Assembly: GCA_937921825.1 (NCBI GenBank)
Contig: CAKZVK010000117.1
Coordinates: forward strand, 1 to 43,456
DNA: 43,456 nt
Source of the DNA: an uncultured Saprospiraceae bacterium
GTDB lineage: Bacteria > Bacteroidota > Bacteroidia > Chitinophagales > Saprospiraceae
Direction of reading: 5' to 3'
Notes under the pieces: generated by a model
Seen by the model: the letters and a program-made list of their open reading frames with translations, nothing else
Databases searched by the model: none
What the model was told of the DNA's origin: nothing
Part shown: positions 16,755 to 25,000 of the stretch, piece after piece
Layout of the letters: each line of letters opens with the position of its first letter
Position numbering within the stretch: position 1 is the stretch's first letter
Position numbers and translations under genes: made by a program

Positions 16755-17285
16755 CTATATCTCGCTCTCTTTATTAGTTAAGTTATCTCTAAGTCGACGA
16801 AGATATTTGGACTTTAGATAATACCCCTTGATGGCTGCCAGCTTAGAAGGTTCTGGATTAGCGAAATCAAAATCAGCAATGTTTTCTAGAAAAGAAGCTT
16901 TTAGCTCGGCTTCGAAGGTATCTACCTGAGAAGATATTTTTTCTAGACTCGCATCTGATGGCTCCATTTTATAATCCATGATGAGCTCATTGATATCCAT
17001 CATTTCCATCAGGAAATCTTGTGGCATCTGCTCAGAGCCTTCTTGAGGTGCAGAATCTAGTAATTCTAAGATATGTCTAATCCTACTCTGTTCTTGCTTC
17101 AGGACTTTATAACCTTCGTTGACTTTAGTGCTCATGGACATTGCACTTTCTTTTTCTTCCTCCGAGGCTAAAGAAAATCTATCAGGGTGATACTGCCTAC
17201 TCAGACTATAGTACTCCTTAGTCAGCTGCGCCTGATCTAGATCAAAGCTAGGTGTCAATGAAAATAATTCGAAAAAATTAGTCAT
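16755..17285 (-). CDS. hscB: HscB-type Fe-S cluster co-chaperone
   Basis: The 176-residue protein opens with a J-domain whose HPD motif is at 33-35 (SRQYHPDRFSL) and continues with a C-terminal three-helix domain (about 85-170) with DFLMEMMDINELI, the region that binds the IscU scaffold. HscB brings IscU to the HscA chaperone during Fe-S cluster assembly in the cytoplasm. Length agrees with E. coli HscB (171). It lies 8 bp after rseP on the same strand, so they share a transcript. No hscA or iscU is visible here. Confidence 0.88.
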   Translation of the reverse strand: MTNFFELFSLTPSFDLDQAQLTKEYYSLSRQYHPDRFSLASEEEKESAMSMSTKVNEGYKVLKQEQSRIRHILELLDSAPQEGSEQMPQDFLMEMMDINELIMDYKMEPSDASLEKISSQVDTFEAELKASFLENIADFDFANPEPSKLAAIKGYYLKSKYLRRLRDNLTNKESEI

Positions 17286-17293
17286 GCTCCTTT

Positions 17294-18616
17294 CTAGAAT
17301 AGACGTGATATATCTAAGCCCATAGCGTAGATCATAAAGAAGATCAGAACAAAGAATCCTATCATGGTGGCTTTCTCCATTACAGAATCTGGCACTTTGA
17401 TACCTGTTATGGATTCAAAGAGTAGAAACATGACGTAGCCTCCATCCAGTGCAGGAATCGGCAATAGATTAAAGAAGCCTAACAGCAATGAAAGATTAGC
17501 CGTCATCAACCAGAATCGTTCCCAGTCCCAGGTATCGCCAAACATCTTACCGATGGTGATAAAACTTCCGAGACTGTCACTGGCTTTTATACGACCAGAA
17601 AACATCTGACCGAAGGCTTTAATTTGGTCTCCCAAGAAGCTGACCGCTTTATTCCATCCTGCAGGCAAGGCTCTGCCTAGAGAGTATTTTTCTTTTTTAG
17701 TTTTTACATATTTATCAAAGCCCTGTGCTTGCACCCATATTCTTCCATCTTCTTTGGCTAGGTCTTTATTGAGTATATCAGAGCCACGTTGTATGCCTAT
17801 ACTTACAGGTCCATCATCAAGGTCTGCTAGCGTCTTAGACACTTGATGCATGTACGGTGTTGGTTCACCGTTTACTGATATAATTTTATCGCCTACTCGC
17901 ATATCCGCAGCAGCTGCGGGTCTCCCTTCAGTAACATCCGCTAAGACATACGGACATCGTGGAGCGAATAGAGGATCTCTACCATTTTCATACTTGGTCA
18001 ATTTAGAGATCGCCGCTTCGGAAATCTGCAAAGCCTGCTCACTACCATTTCGAGAAATTAGAATCGAGTTCGCCCCATTGATAACTAATTCTTTTTTGAT
18101 AAGCCCAGAACTGAATTTATCAAAAGGTACCTCCCCTACTTTTATAATTTTATCTCCATCTCTGAGGCCCAGTTCTTGTCCTAGTTCTGTGACTGCTACA
18201 CCATCGCTGACACTAGCTGGGTCTATGTAGGTTTCTCCCCAGACGAATAGCACCATAGCATATAGAAAAACTCCCAGCAAGGCATTGACGAATACACCGC
18301 CGACCATTATGATGAGTCTCTGCCAGGCTGGCTTAGACCTGAATTCCCAAGGTTGTGGTGGTTGCTTCATTTGTTCTGAATCAAAACTCTCGTCTATCAT
18401 ACCAGAGATTTTGACATAGCCTCCTAGAGGTAACCAACCCACTCCGTATTCTGTCTCACCGATTTGCTTTTTGAATAAGGCAAAGCCAGGATTGAAAAAC
18501 AGATAGAACTTTTCTACTCTAGTCTTAAACCACTTAGCCGCCGAAAAATGACCGAGTTCGTGTAAGACCACAAGGATAGAAAGACTTAGAAAAAACTGAA
18601 GAACGGTTATAATCAT
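17294..18616 (-). CDS. rseP: RseP site-2 zinc metalloprotease
   Basis: The 440-residue protein carries HELGH at 19-23 in the first membrane helix, the zinc-binding motif of RIP proteases, and the partner motif NLLPIPALDGG in a late helix supplying the third ligand. Between them are membrane helices and two PDZ-like segments (about 125-200 and 220-290). RseP cuts anti-sigma factors and signal-peptide remnants inside the inner membrane. Its size is that of E. coli RseP (450). The ECF sigma and its membrane partner at 9247-11363 are a possible client. hscB follows after 8 bp. A TAnnTTTG box precedes it. Confidence 0.94.
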   Translation of the reverse strand: MIITVLQFFLSLSILVVLHELGHFSAAKWFKTRVEKFYLFFNPGFALFKKQIGETEYGVGWLPLGGYVKISGMIDESFDSEQMKQPPQPWEFRSKPAWQRLIIMVGGVFVNALLGVFLYAMVLFVWGETYIDPASVSDGVAVTELGQELGLRDGDKIIKVGEVPFDKFSSGLIKKELVINGANSILISRNGSEQALQISEAAISKLTKYENGRDPLFAPRCPYVLADVTEGRPAAAADMRVGDKIISVNGEPTPYMHQVSKTLADLDDGPVSIGIQRGSDILNKDLAKEDGRIWVQAQGFDKYVKTKKEKYSLGRALPAGWNKAVSFLGDQIKAFGQMFSGRIKASDSLGSFITIGKMFGDTWDWERFWLMTANLSLLLGFFNLLPIPALDGGYVMFLLFESITGIKVPDSVMEKATMIGFFVLIFFMIYAMGLDISRLF

Positions 18617-18671
18617 ATCTTACTAAGGATATATAAATCACATAAGTTCATCCCTCACCGGAACGAAGGCC

Positions 18672-18679
18672 CAAAAGTA
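18672..18679 (-). promoter_or_regulatory. Bacteroidota -7 box for rseP
   Basis: On the minus strand TACTTTTG fits TAnnTTTG and lies about 55 bases before the rseP start. Confidence 0.5.
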
Positions 18680-18763
18680 CTAATAAACTATATCTAATAT
18701 GACACCACCTATAGTGATTCTTAGTTCATCAAATAGCTCTAACTTTACTGCTCAAATTTCCTA

Positions 18764-19462
18764 ATGATTCAGTTTTATACAGCAGATCTCGAACAAAAAA
18801 CAGCGACTCTAGAAGAAGATGAGTTCCTCCATTGCTGTAAAGTTTTGCGACATAAAGAAGGAGATCTTATCTCTCTCACAGATGGTAAGGGTACCAAAGC
18901 AGAAGGTAAACTGATCAAGATCAAAAAGAAAAATGCGGAAGTAGAACTGCTATCAAAAAATACTTTTCCAAAACCCGAAAGTCATCTAACCCTCGCTGTC
19001 TCTATCCTCAAGAACAAAACCAGATGGGAATGGCTGCTCGAAAAATCTGTAGAACTCGGCGTAGATACCATCATCCCTCTAGTCACCCAACGATCAGAAA
19101 GGAATACTATCAATCTAGAACGGGCTAATAAGATCATGAGAAGTGCTGCACTCCAGTGCCTCAGACCCTACCATCCAGTAGTCACTGAAAGTATTAAGTT
19201 CAAGAAATTTATGAGCGAAATTCATGAAGCACAGGATAAGTATATCGCTCACTATCATGAAGACCATCAAGACTTATGGACTCTCCAGCCAGCACATTCC
19301 TCCGCAATTATTATGGTAGGACCTGAAGGAGATTTTTCTGAGGAAGAAATCCAACTCTGCAAGACACAGAACTATCTAGGAGTCAATATTTCCAAAAATA
19401 GACTGAGAACCGAGACCGCAGCTATCGCTGTGGTTCAAATCCTAAAGAATCTAGGCTACTAG
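18764..19462 (+). CDS. rsmE: 16S rRNA m3U1498 methyltransferase RsmE
   Basis: The 232-residue protein has an N-terminal PUA-like RNA-binding part (about 1-68) with FLHCCKVLRHKEGDLI and a C-terminal SPOUT methyltransferase with a deep-knot fold: EKSVELGVD at 93-101, MVGPEGDFSEEEI at 184-196 and LRTETAAIAV at 214-223, the SAM-binding knot. It methylates N3 of U1498 in 16S rRNA of the assembled small subunit. Length is normal. It is divergent from rseP and followed by a DEAD-box helicase, both RNA-directed, with a separate promoter box between. Confidence 0.95.
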   Translation: MIQFYTADLEQKTATLEEDEFLHCCKVLRHKEGDLISLTDGKGTKAEGKLIKIKKKNAEVELLSKNTFPKPESHLTLAVSILKNKTRWEWLLEKSVELGVDTIIPLVTQRSERNTINLERANKIMRSAALQCLRPYHPVVTESIKFKKFMSEIHEAQDKYIAHYHEDHQDLWTLQPAHSSAIIMVGPEGDFSEEEIQLCKTQNYLGVNISKNRLRTETAAIAVVQILKNLGY

Positions 19463-19502
19463 CACTAGGAAGAAATAAACTGTTTTCGTGCTATAATTAA
19501 GC

Positions 19503-19510
19503 TACCTTTG
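19503..19510 (+). promoter_or_regulatory. Bacteroidota -7 box for the DEAD-box helicase
   Basis: TACCTTTG matches TAnnTTTG and lies 28 bases before the TTG start at 19539. Upstream gttttcg is a weak -33 match. Confidence 0.55.
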
Positions 19511-19538
19511 CCGCTCACTTCAGAAAAACTACTGATTT

Positions 19539-21224
19539 TTGGACTCATTTAGAAAACTAGGACTCTCAGACGAGATACTAAAAGCCATCGAAGAGATGGG
19601 GTTCGAAACCCCGTCTGACATCCAGAGTCAAGCGATACCAAGACTATTAGGAGAAGACAAAGACCTTATAGGCCTTGCTCAGACTGGTACTGGTAAAACT
19701 GCGGCTTTCGGTCTACCCCTTATAGAAAGAATAGATTCTAGCATCAATGCTACTCAAGGTCTTATACTCGCTCCTACCAGAGAACTCGGAAAACAAATCG
19801 CCGAGCAAATAGAAGTATTCAGTAAGTATAAAGACAAAGTAAATGTCCTAGTTGTGTACGGAGGTACACCTATCATGAATCAAATCAGAGCACTAAAAAG
19901 GACGCAACATATTATTATAGCGACTCCAGGTAGACTGATAGATCTGATAAATAGAAAAGCTGTAAAACTTGATGAGCTCAAATTCTTAGTCCTAGATGAG
20001 GCAGATGAGATGCTTAATATGGGATTCAAAGACGAGCTCGATGAGATCCTTGGCTATACTCCTGAAGAAAAATTGACTTGGCTATTTTCTGCAACCTTTC
20101 CTTCTTTTATAAAAAAGATCGTCAAAAAATACATGGACGATCCTATCGAAGTACGGATAGATGCTAAAAATGAAGTCAATAAAAATATAGAACACCTCTA
20201 CGCAACTGTCAAGAATAAGGATAAGAAAGATGCGCTGATGCGTTTTCTAGATATCCATGCTGGTATGCGTGGTGTCGTCTTCTGCAGAACCAAAAGAGAT
20301 ACGCAAGAACTAGCGGAACACTTACTGCAGAAGAACTACAAAGCAGATGCGCTACATGGCGATCTTTCTCAGAACCAAAGAGATAGGGTCATGAAAAGAT
20401 TCAAGAAGCATGACCTCCAGGTACTCATCGCCACTGATGTAGCAGCTAGAGGAATAGATGTCAATGATCTAACGCATGTCTTCCACTACAGCTTACCTGA
20501 TGACAACTCTTACTATACACATAGGAGTGGTCGTACTGCCCGTGCAGGTAAGAAAGGAACTTCTATAGCTTTCGTATCTGGCAGAGATAAGCATAGAATA
20601 GGAAGACTAGAAAGACAACTTGGTATAGACTTCGAAAAAGTACTAGTACCAGACACTGATAGTATCACAGAAGTCAGAATGACAAACTGGGCTACGCAAC
20701 TTGTAGAAATGCAAGCTAAAGGCAAGCTCGACAAAAAGGTAATGGATCAGGTAGAGTTACTACTCGCCGATCTTACGAAAGAAGAAATTATATCTAAGCT
20801 ACTCTCACAAGAGATGGATCGTCTAGGCATAGGTTCCTCTAAAGATCTCAATGATACCTCTACTGGAAGATCAGGAGATAGAGACCGCGATAGAGGTGGC
20901 CGAGGCGGTAGAGGAAGAGAAAGAGATCGTGACAGAAGACGATCAGGAGGAAGAAGCAGATACCGTGATAGGGATAGAGACAGAGATCGTGACAGAGACC
21001 GAGATAGAGACCGCGATAGAGATAGAGATAGAGATCGTGATAAAAAGAAATCTCGCAAAGACGATAAGAAGAAAAAAACATCTAGTCGCAGAAACAAGGA
21101 CGAGAAAAGAGAAGCACGGAATAAGAAATTTGACAAGAAAGTCAAATCAAGTAAAGAAGGCAAGTCTGGCAAATCTTCTAAAAAGAAGAGCTCATTCAAG
21201 AAGAAAAAATTTGGAAAGGACTAG
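19539..21224 (+). CDS. DEAD-box ATP-dependent RNA helicase
   Basis: The 561-residue protein starts at a TTG; the sequence DSFRKLGLSDEIL is the usual beginning of the family, so the start is credible. Motifs in order: Q motif around FETPSDIQ (22-29), motif I AQTGTGKT (47-54), Ia PTREL (79-83), II DEAD (153-156), III SAT (184-186), V ARGID (303-307), VI HRSGRTARAG (328-337). It is a CsdA/DeaD/RhlE-type helicase acting in ribosome assembly or RNA decay. From about 449 the tail is Arg/Asp/Gly then Lys-rich, with a long run of Arg-Asp dipeptides (about 485-505), a flexible RNA-binding extension. A 10-bp hairpin lies in codons 19-26. Confidence 0.95.
   Translation: MDSFRKLGLSDEILKAIEEMGFETPSDIQSQAIPRLLGEDKDLIGLAQTGTGKTAAFGLPLIERIDSSINATQGLILAPTRELGKQIAEQIEVFSKYKDKVNVLVVYGGTPIMNQIRALKRTQHIIIATPGRLIDLINRKAVKLDELKFLVLDEADEMLNMGFKDELDEILGYTPEEKLTWLFSATFPSFIKKIVKKYMDDPIEVRIDAKNEVNKNIEHLYATVKNKDKKDALMRFLDIHAGMRGVVFCRTKRDTQELAEHLLQKNYKADALHGDLSQNQRDRVMKRFKKHDLQVLIATDVAARGIDVNDLTHVFHYSLPDDNSYYTHRSGRTARAGKKGTSIAFVSGRDKHRIGRLERQLGIDFEKVLVPDTDSITEVRMTNWATQLVEMQAKGKLDKKVMDQVELLLADLTKEEIISKLLSQEMDRLGIGSSKDLNDTSTGRSGDRDRDRGGRGGRGRERDRDRRRSGGRSRYRDRDRDRDRDRDRDRDRDRDRDRDRDKKKSRKDDKKKKTSSRRNKDEKREARNKKFDKKVKSSKEGKSGKSSKKKSSFKKKKFGKD
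19594..19616 (+). repeat. Strong hairpin inside the helicase 5' coding region
   Basis: The arms agatggggtt and aaccccgtct pair over 10 positions (one G-U) around a 3-base loop cga. It falls about 55 bases after the start codon, a position where mRNA structure could affect translation. Confidence 0.55.
20980..21047 (+). repeat. Short-period DNA repeat coding the Arg-Asp tail
   Basis: Imperfect 6-base units of the form gataga / gaccgc / gatcgt repeat and encode alternating Arg and Asp in the helicase tail. Such tracts can change in length by slippage. Confidence 0.75.
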
Positions 21225-21255
21225 CTAGAGGCTACTCGTTTAGCTTTTCATAGAA

Positions 21256-21723
21256 TTAGATTCTTTCCCAGAATTGATTACGTCCGAGTGCTTCAAATCC
21301 GATATATCCTCTCACTTTGAGTTTATTATCGCCTTCTAGGTAGATCTTACATTTATAAGACTTTCCATTTTCAGGATCCATAATGGTACCTCCTTGCCAG
21401 TAGCTTTTGTTAGGTTTCATATCCTGCAAAATGATCATGCCCACGACAGGTTGATTCTTTTTATCGCCTGTACACTGTTTGCACACAGTATCATTTGGCT
21501 TTAGAAGTAGGTGCCTCACCTTTCCATAGAGAAGACCATTCTCTTCATAAATTTCTACATGAGATTTTGCTTCCCCTGTGCTATCATCAATGGTTTTCCA
21601 TAATCCTACAGGACCAGCTTGTGCTCCCAAATCAATAGAATAAGAACAGATCAGTAGACCGATTGCTAGTAAGTATCGTAATATGGAGGCTCCTTTCATT
21701 TGTAGTAGATTATGATGTGTCAT
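21256..21723 (-). CDS. DUF2147-domain exported protein
   Basis: The protein has 155 residues, or 147 from the more likely start at 21699 (MKGASIL). A signal peptide ends near DLGAQA. The mature part is a DUF2147 domain: GLWKTIDDSTGEAKSHVEIY, then GKVRHLL, a C..C pair in VCKQCTGDKK, and KCKIYLEGDNKLKVRGYIGF. This family is periplasmic and of unknown function, common in Bacteroidota and Proteobacteria. It converges on the helicase with 31 bp between the stops. Confidence 0.88.
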   Translation of the reverse strand: MTHHNLLQMKGASILRYLLAIGLLICSYSIDLGAQAGPVGLWKTIDDSTGEAKSHVEIYEENGLLYGKVRHLLLKPNDTVCKQCTGDKKNQPVVGMIILQDMKPNKSYWQGGTIMDPENGKSYKCKIYLEGDNKLKVRGYIGFEALGRNQFWERI

Positions 21724-22087
21724 CCAAATTTATGTGCTCTAGAGAACATTCGCTAGCTATTTATCCGATTTATTCCATATAAATTCATGCATGCAATGGT
21801 TAATCACTATCTTATAAAATGCAAACCAGAGTCTGGCAGCTCTATCAATTTCTTTCTATGCTTTGACTATAAAAGTCTTTACCCAAATACTTTGAAGAAT
21901 AATAGAGATGAACTCTACTCATAATCTATTGACTTCTCGAAGACAAATCTCTCATAATCAGTCTATAATGTTAGAATTAAAGCCAATTATGTGGCAGCGC
22001 ATGAGAAAGTCGTTTTCGTTAAGTAATTAGCAATAACTAAGTTTTTATAGAGCTGGTACATGATATTTGTACCATAAATAAGCAAAA
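21724..22087. other. AT-rich gap between divergent genes
   Basis: No gene is seen in these 364 bases. It must hold promoters for the DUF2147 gene and the metalloprotease; an inverted repeat at 22055-22073 is the only clear structure. Confidence 0.45.
22055..22073. promoter_or_regulatory. Inverted repeat in front of the metalloprotease gene
   Basis: The arms ggtaca and tgtacc flank seven bases (tgatatt) and end 14 bases before the ATG. Its place over the expected promoter and transcript start suggests an operator; no regulator is known. Confidence 0.4.
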
Positions 22088-25000
22088 ATGCACCTATCTA
22101 TCTCTGACCTAAGTCTAGAACTAAGGTTCTTACTACTATTCTTTATAGTCGGAAGTCTTCCTACTCAAGCCCAGTTAAATAAATCTGACTGGAAGAGCAC
22201 TCAGCAACTCTCCTCCTTTTCAGAACAAGCTGAAGTCCTAAAAGATGGACCAAAACATTATCTAATTTCAGAACTAGAGGTAGAAAAGGTTCTACCACAG
22301 ATGAAGTCTAGCCAGATGAATGTGTGGTTGCCTGAGCCTAATGGAGAGTTCTCAGAATATATCTTACAGCCAACTCAGGTCGTCGCCGAAGAAGTACAGA
22401 AACATTATTCTATAAAAACCTATAGAGGTATAAAGAAGGATGATCCTACTACTATTATCGCTTGCGACATCAGTGCTGAGGGATTACATGCTGCAGTATT
22501 TCAAGGATCAGAAACTTACTACATAGAACCCTATGCAAGTCAGCACAAAGCCCAACATATAGTCTACTACAAAAAAGACGTGCCCCATCACAAAGTGAAG
22601 TGCGGTGTTCATGATCATGTAGAAGAGTTAATGGAGCAGACGATCAGACCTCAGCTCAAAGCACCTGGTGTTAAAACTACTTTTAGACTAGCATTGGTTG
22701 CTGCTGGAGAATTTTCGCTACAGTTTGGAGGGACACCTTACAGCACAACGAATGTACTTGATGCCCTCGCATCCGGTGTCAATATTATCAATACCATTTA
22801 TCTCAGAGACATAGGCATTGACTTCACCTTGGTCTCTACACCAGCCTTGGTATTTCCAGACCCAGCCATAGATCCTTTTGACCTCAGTAATGATAACCAA
22901 TTACTTGATGACTGTCAGGAAACTTGTTTTGTAAATTTAGGTGTCAATGGCTTTGATATCGGGCACCTGGTGATCTGGAGTAATCCAAGTGGCTTGGCCT
23001 CTTTTGGAGTAGTTTGTAATGACTCTTCTAAAGGTTATGGCTATTCTAGTTTTAACGGATCAGTATCTGGCCTATGGGTAGATTACGTCTGTCACGAAAT
23101 AGGTCATCAGTTTAATGCCAGACATAATTTCGCAGCTAGAGAATGTCAAAATTCTACAAATGGTTTCAGATTCGAACCTGGAGAAGGCTCTTCAATCATG
23201 AGCTACGCCAATGTATGTGGTGCACCTGTGCAATATGCTCAAGGCTCTGATCCTTTCTTTCATTATGCTTCTATAAATAGGATCCAAGAATTTGTACTCC
23301 AAGATGGCACAAACTGTGGTGTGACGTCTGGAGGCACTAACACAGATGATCCAAGATCAGATGCGGGCACTAGCATTATCATTCCTCAGAATACGCCTTT
23401 TGCCTTAGTAGGCTACGGAGAAGATGCAACAGACTCATTATCTCTAAGCTACCACTGGGAGCAATATGACGGAGATTCACGTGCGACAACAGGTCTTCCA
23501 GATTGTGCTGACCCTACACAACCTCTATTTAGATTCAGACCCCCTGTGGCTGAGCCATACAGATCCTTCCCAAGTTATGATCAAGTCTTACTGGGACTAA
23601 ACAATGCAGTAGACTTTGAAAAGCTACCCTGCATAGAAAGAACCATGACTTTTTCACTTGCGGTCAGAGATAATAATATAAGCTTCGGTAGAATTACCCA
23701 TGACACAATGGTAGTCACCGTCGCTAATACAGGACCCTTTGAGCTAAGCTCGCCAAATGGAGGAGAACTCCTAACTGGTGGAGCAGCTACCGATATAACA
23801 TGGAATGTAAATAACACAGATACCCACTGTCCTCTGATAGATGTTTTAGTATCTACAGATGGCGGCGTAGAGTATACGGTGATCGCTAATGCTATTCCCA
23901 ATACAGGTACAGCTAGCGTCATCATACCCAACATAGCGTCTACTGATGCTAGAATGCTCATAAGATGTGACGTACCTGGAGGCTTCAGAGAAGGGTCTAC
24001 TTTCTATGATGTATGTGATGACAGTTTCATGATAGACGGCGCAACCTTACCTGACTTAGATGGTGATGGTTATGACAACACTGTAGACTGTGATGATCTC
24101 AATCCCATGATAAATCCAGGAGCACCAGAAATCTGTAACGGTATAGATGATGACTGCGATGGCCTCATAGATGATCTAGATCCAAATGCCGTAGGTCTGA
24201 CAAATTACTACATGGATGTAGACGGAGATGGCTATGGAGATCCTTCCACCCTCGTCACTGCATGTACTGCTCCAACTGGATTCATAACAGATGGCACTGA
24301 CTGCAACGACACCAATCCGATGGTAAATCCTGCAGCCACAGAAATCTGCAATGGGTTCGATGATGACTGTGACGGTCTTATAGATCAGGCTGACCCTAGC
24401 CTGTCGGGTTCCGCCACCTGGTATCTAGATGCTGACGGAGATGGTTATGGTGACAGCAACATCAGCACTACAAACTGTACACCTCCCGTAGGCTACGTAG
24501 CCTTAGATGGTGACTGTAATGACAACAATGCAAATATTAATCCTGGAGCAACAGAAGTCTGTAATGGCATAGATGATGATTGTGATGGACTGGTCGATCA
24601 AGCCGATCCCAATCTCGTTGGTAATTCTATTTGGTATCCAGATGTAGATGGTGATAGTTTTGGAAGCCTGACAGGGGTGATAATTTCTTGTACACAACCT
24701 ATAGGTTATGTAGCCATGACAGGTGACTGTAATGACAACAACCCTAACATCAACCCCTTAGCTCAGGAAATCTGTAATGGGTTCGATGATGATTGTGATG
24801 GACTGGTAGATGGCAATGATCCTAGTGTCACCGGTGCCTTTACGTGGTATGCAGATATAGATGGGGATGGATTTGGAAATCCGAGCAGTGCCCTACTCGC
24901 TTGCACACAGCCAGCTGGTTATGTCATCAACAATACAGATTGTAATGACTCCAACATATTTATTAATCCTTCAGCCCTAGAAGTTTGCAATGGTATAGAT

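Noticed and set aside
19594-19616. ggttcgaaacc as a tRNA T-arm
   Set aside because: It lies in frame within the conserved helicase Q motif and has no other tRNA arms.
20747-21228. Long minus- and plus-strand frames over the helicase tail
   Set aside because: They are by-products of the short-period repeat that codes Arg-Asp; they overlap a firm gene and consist of Ser/Leu-Arg or Glu-Ile runs.
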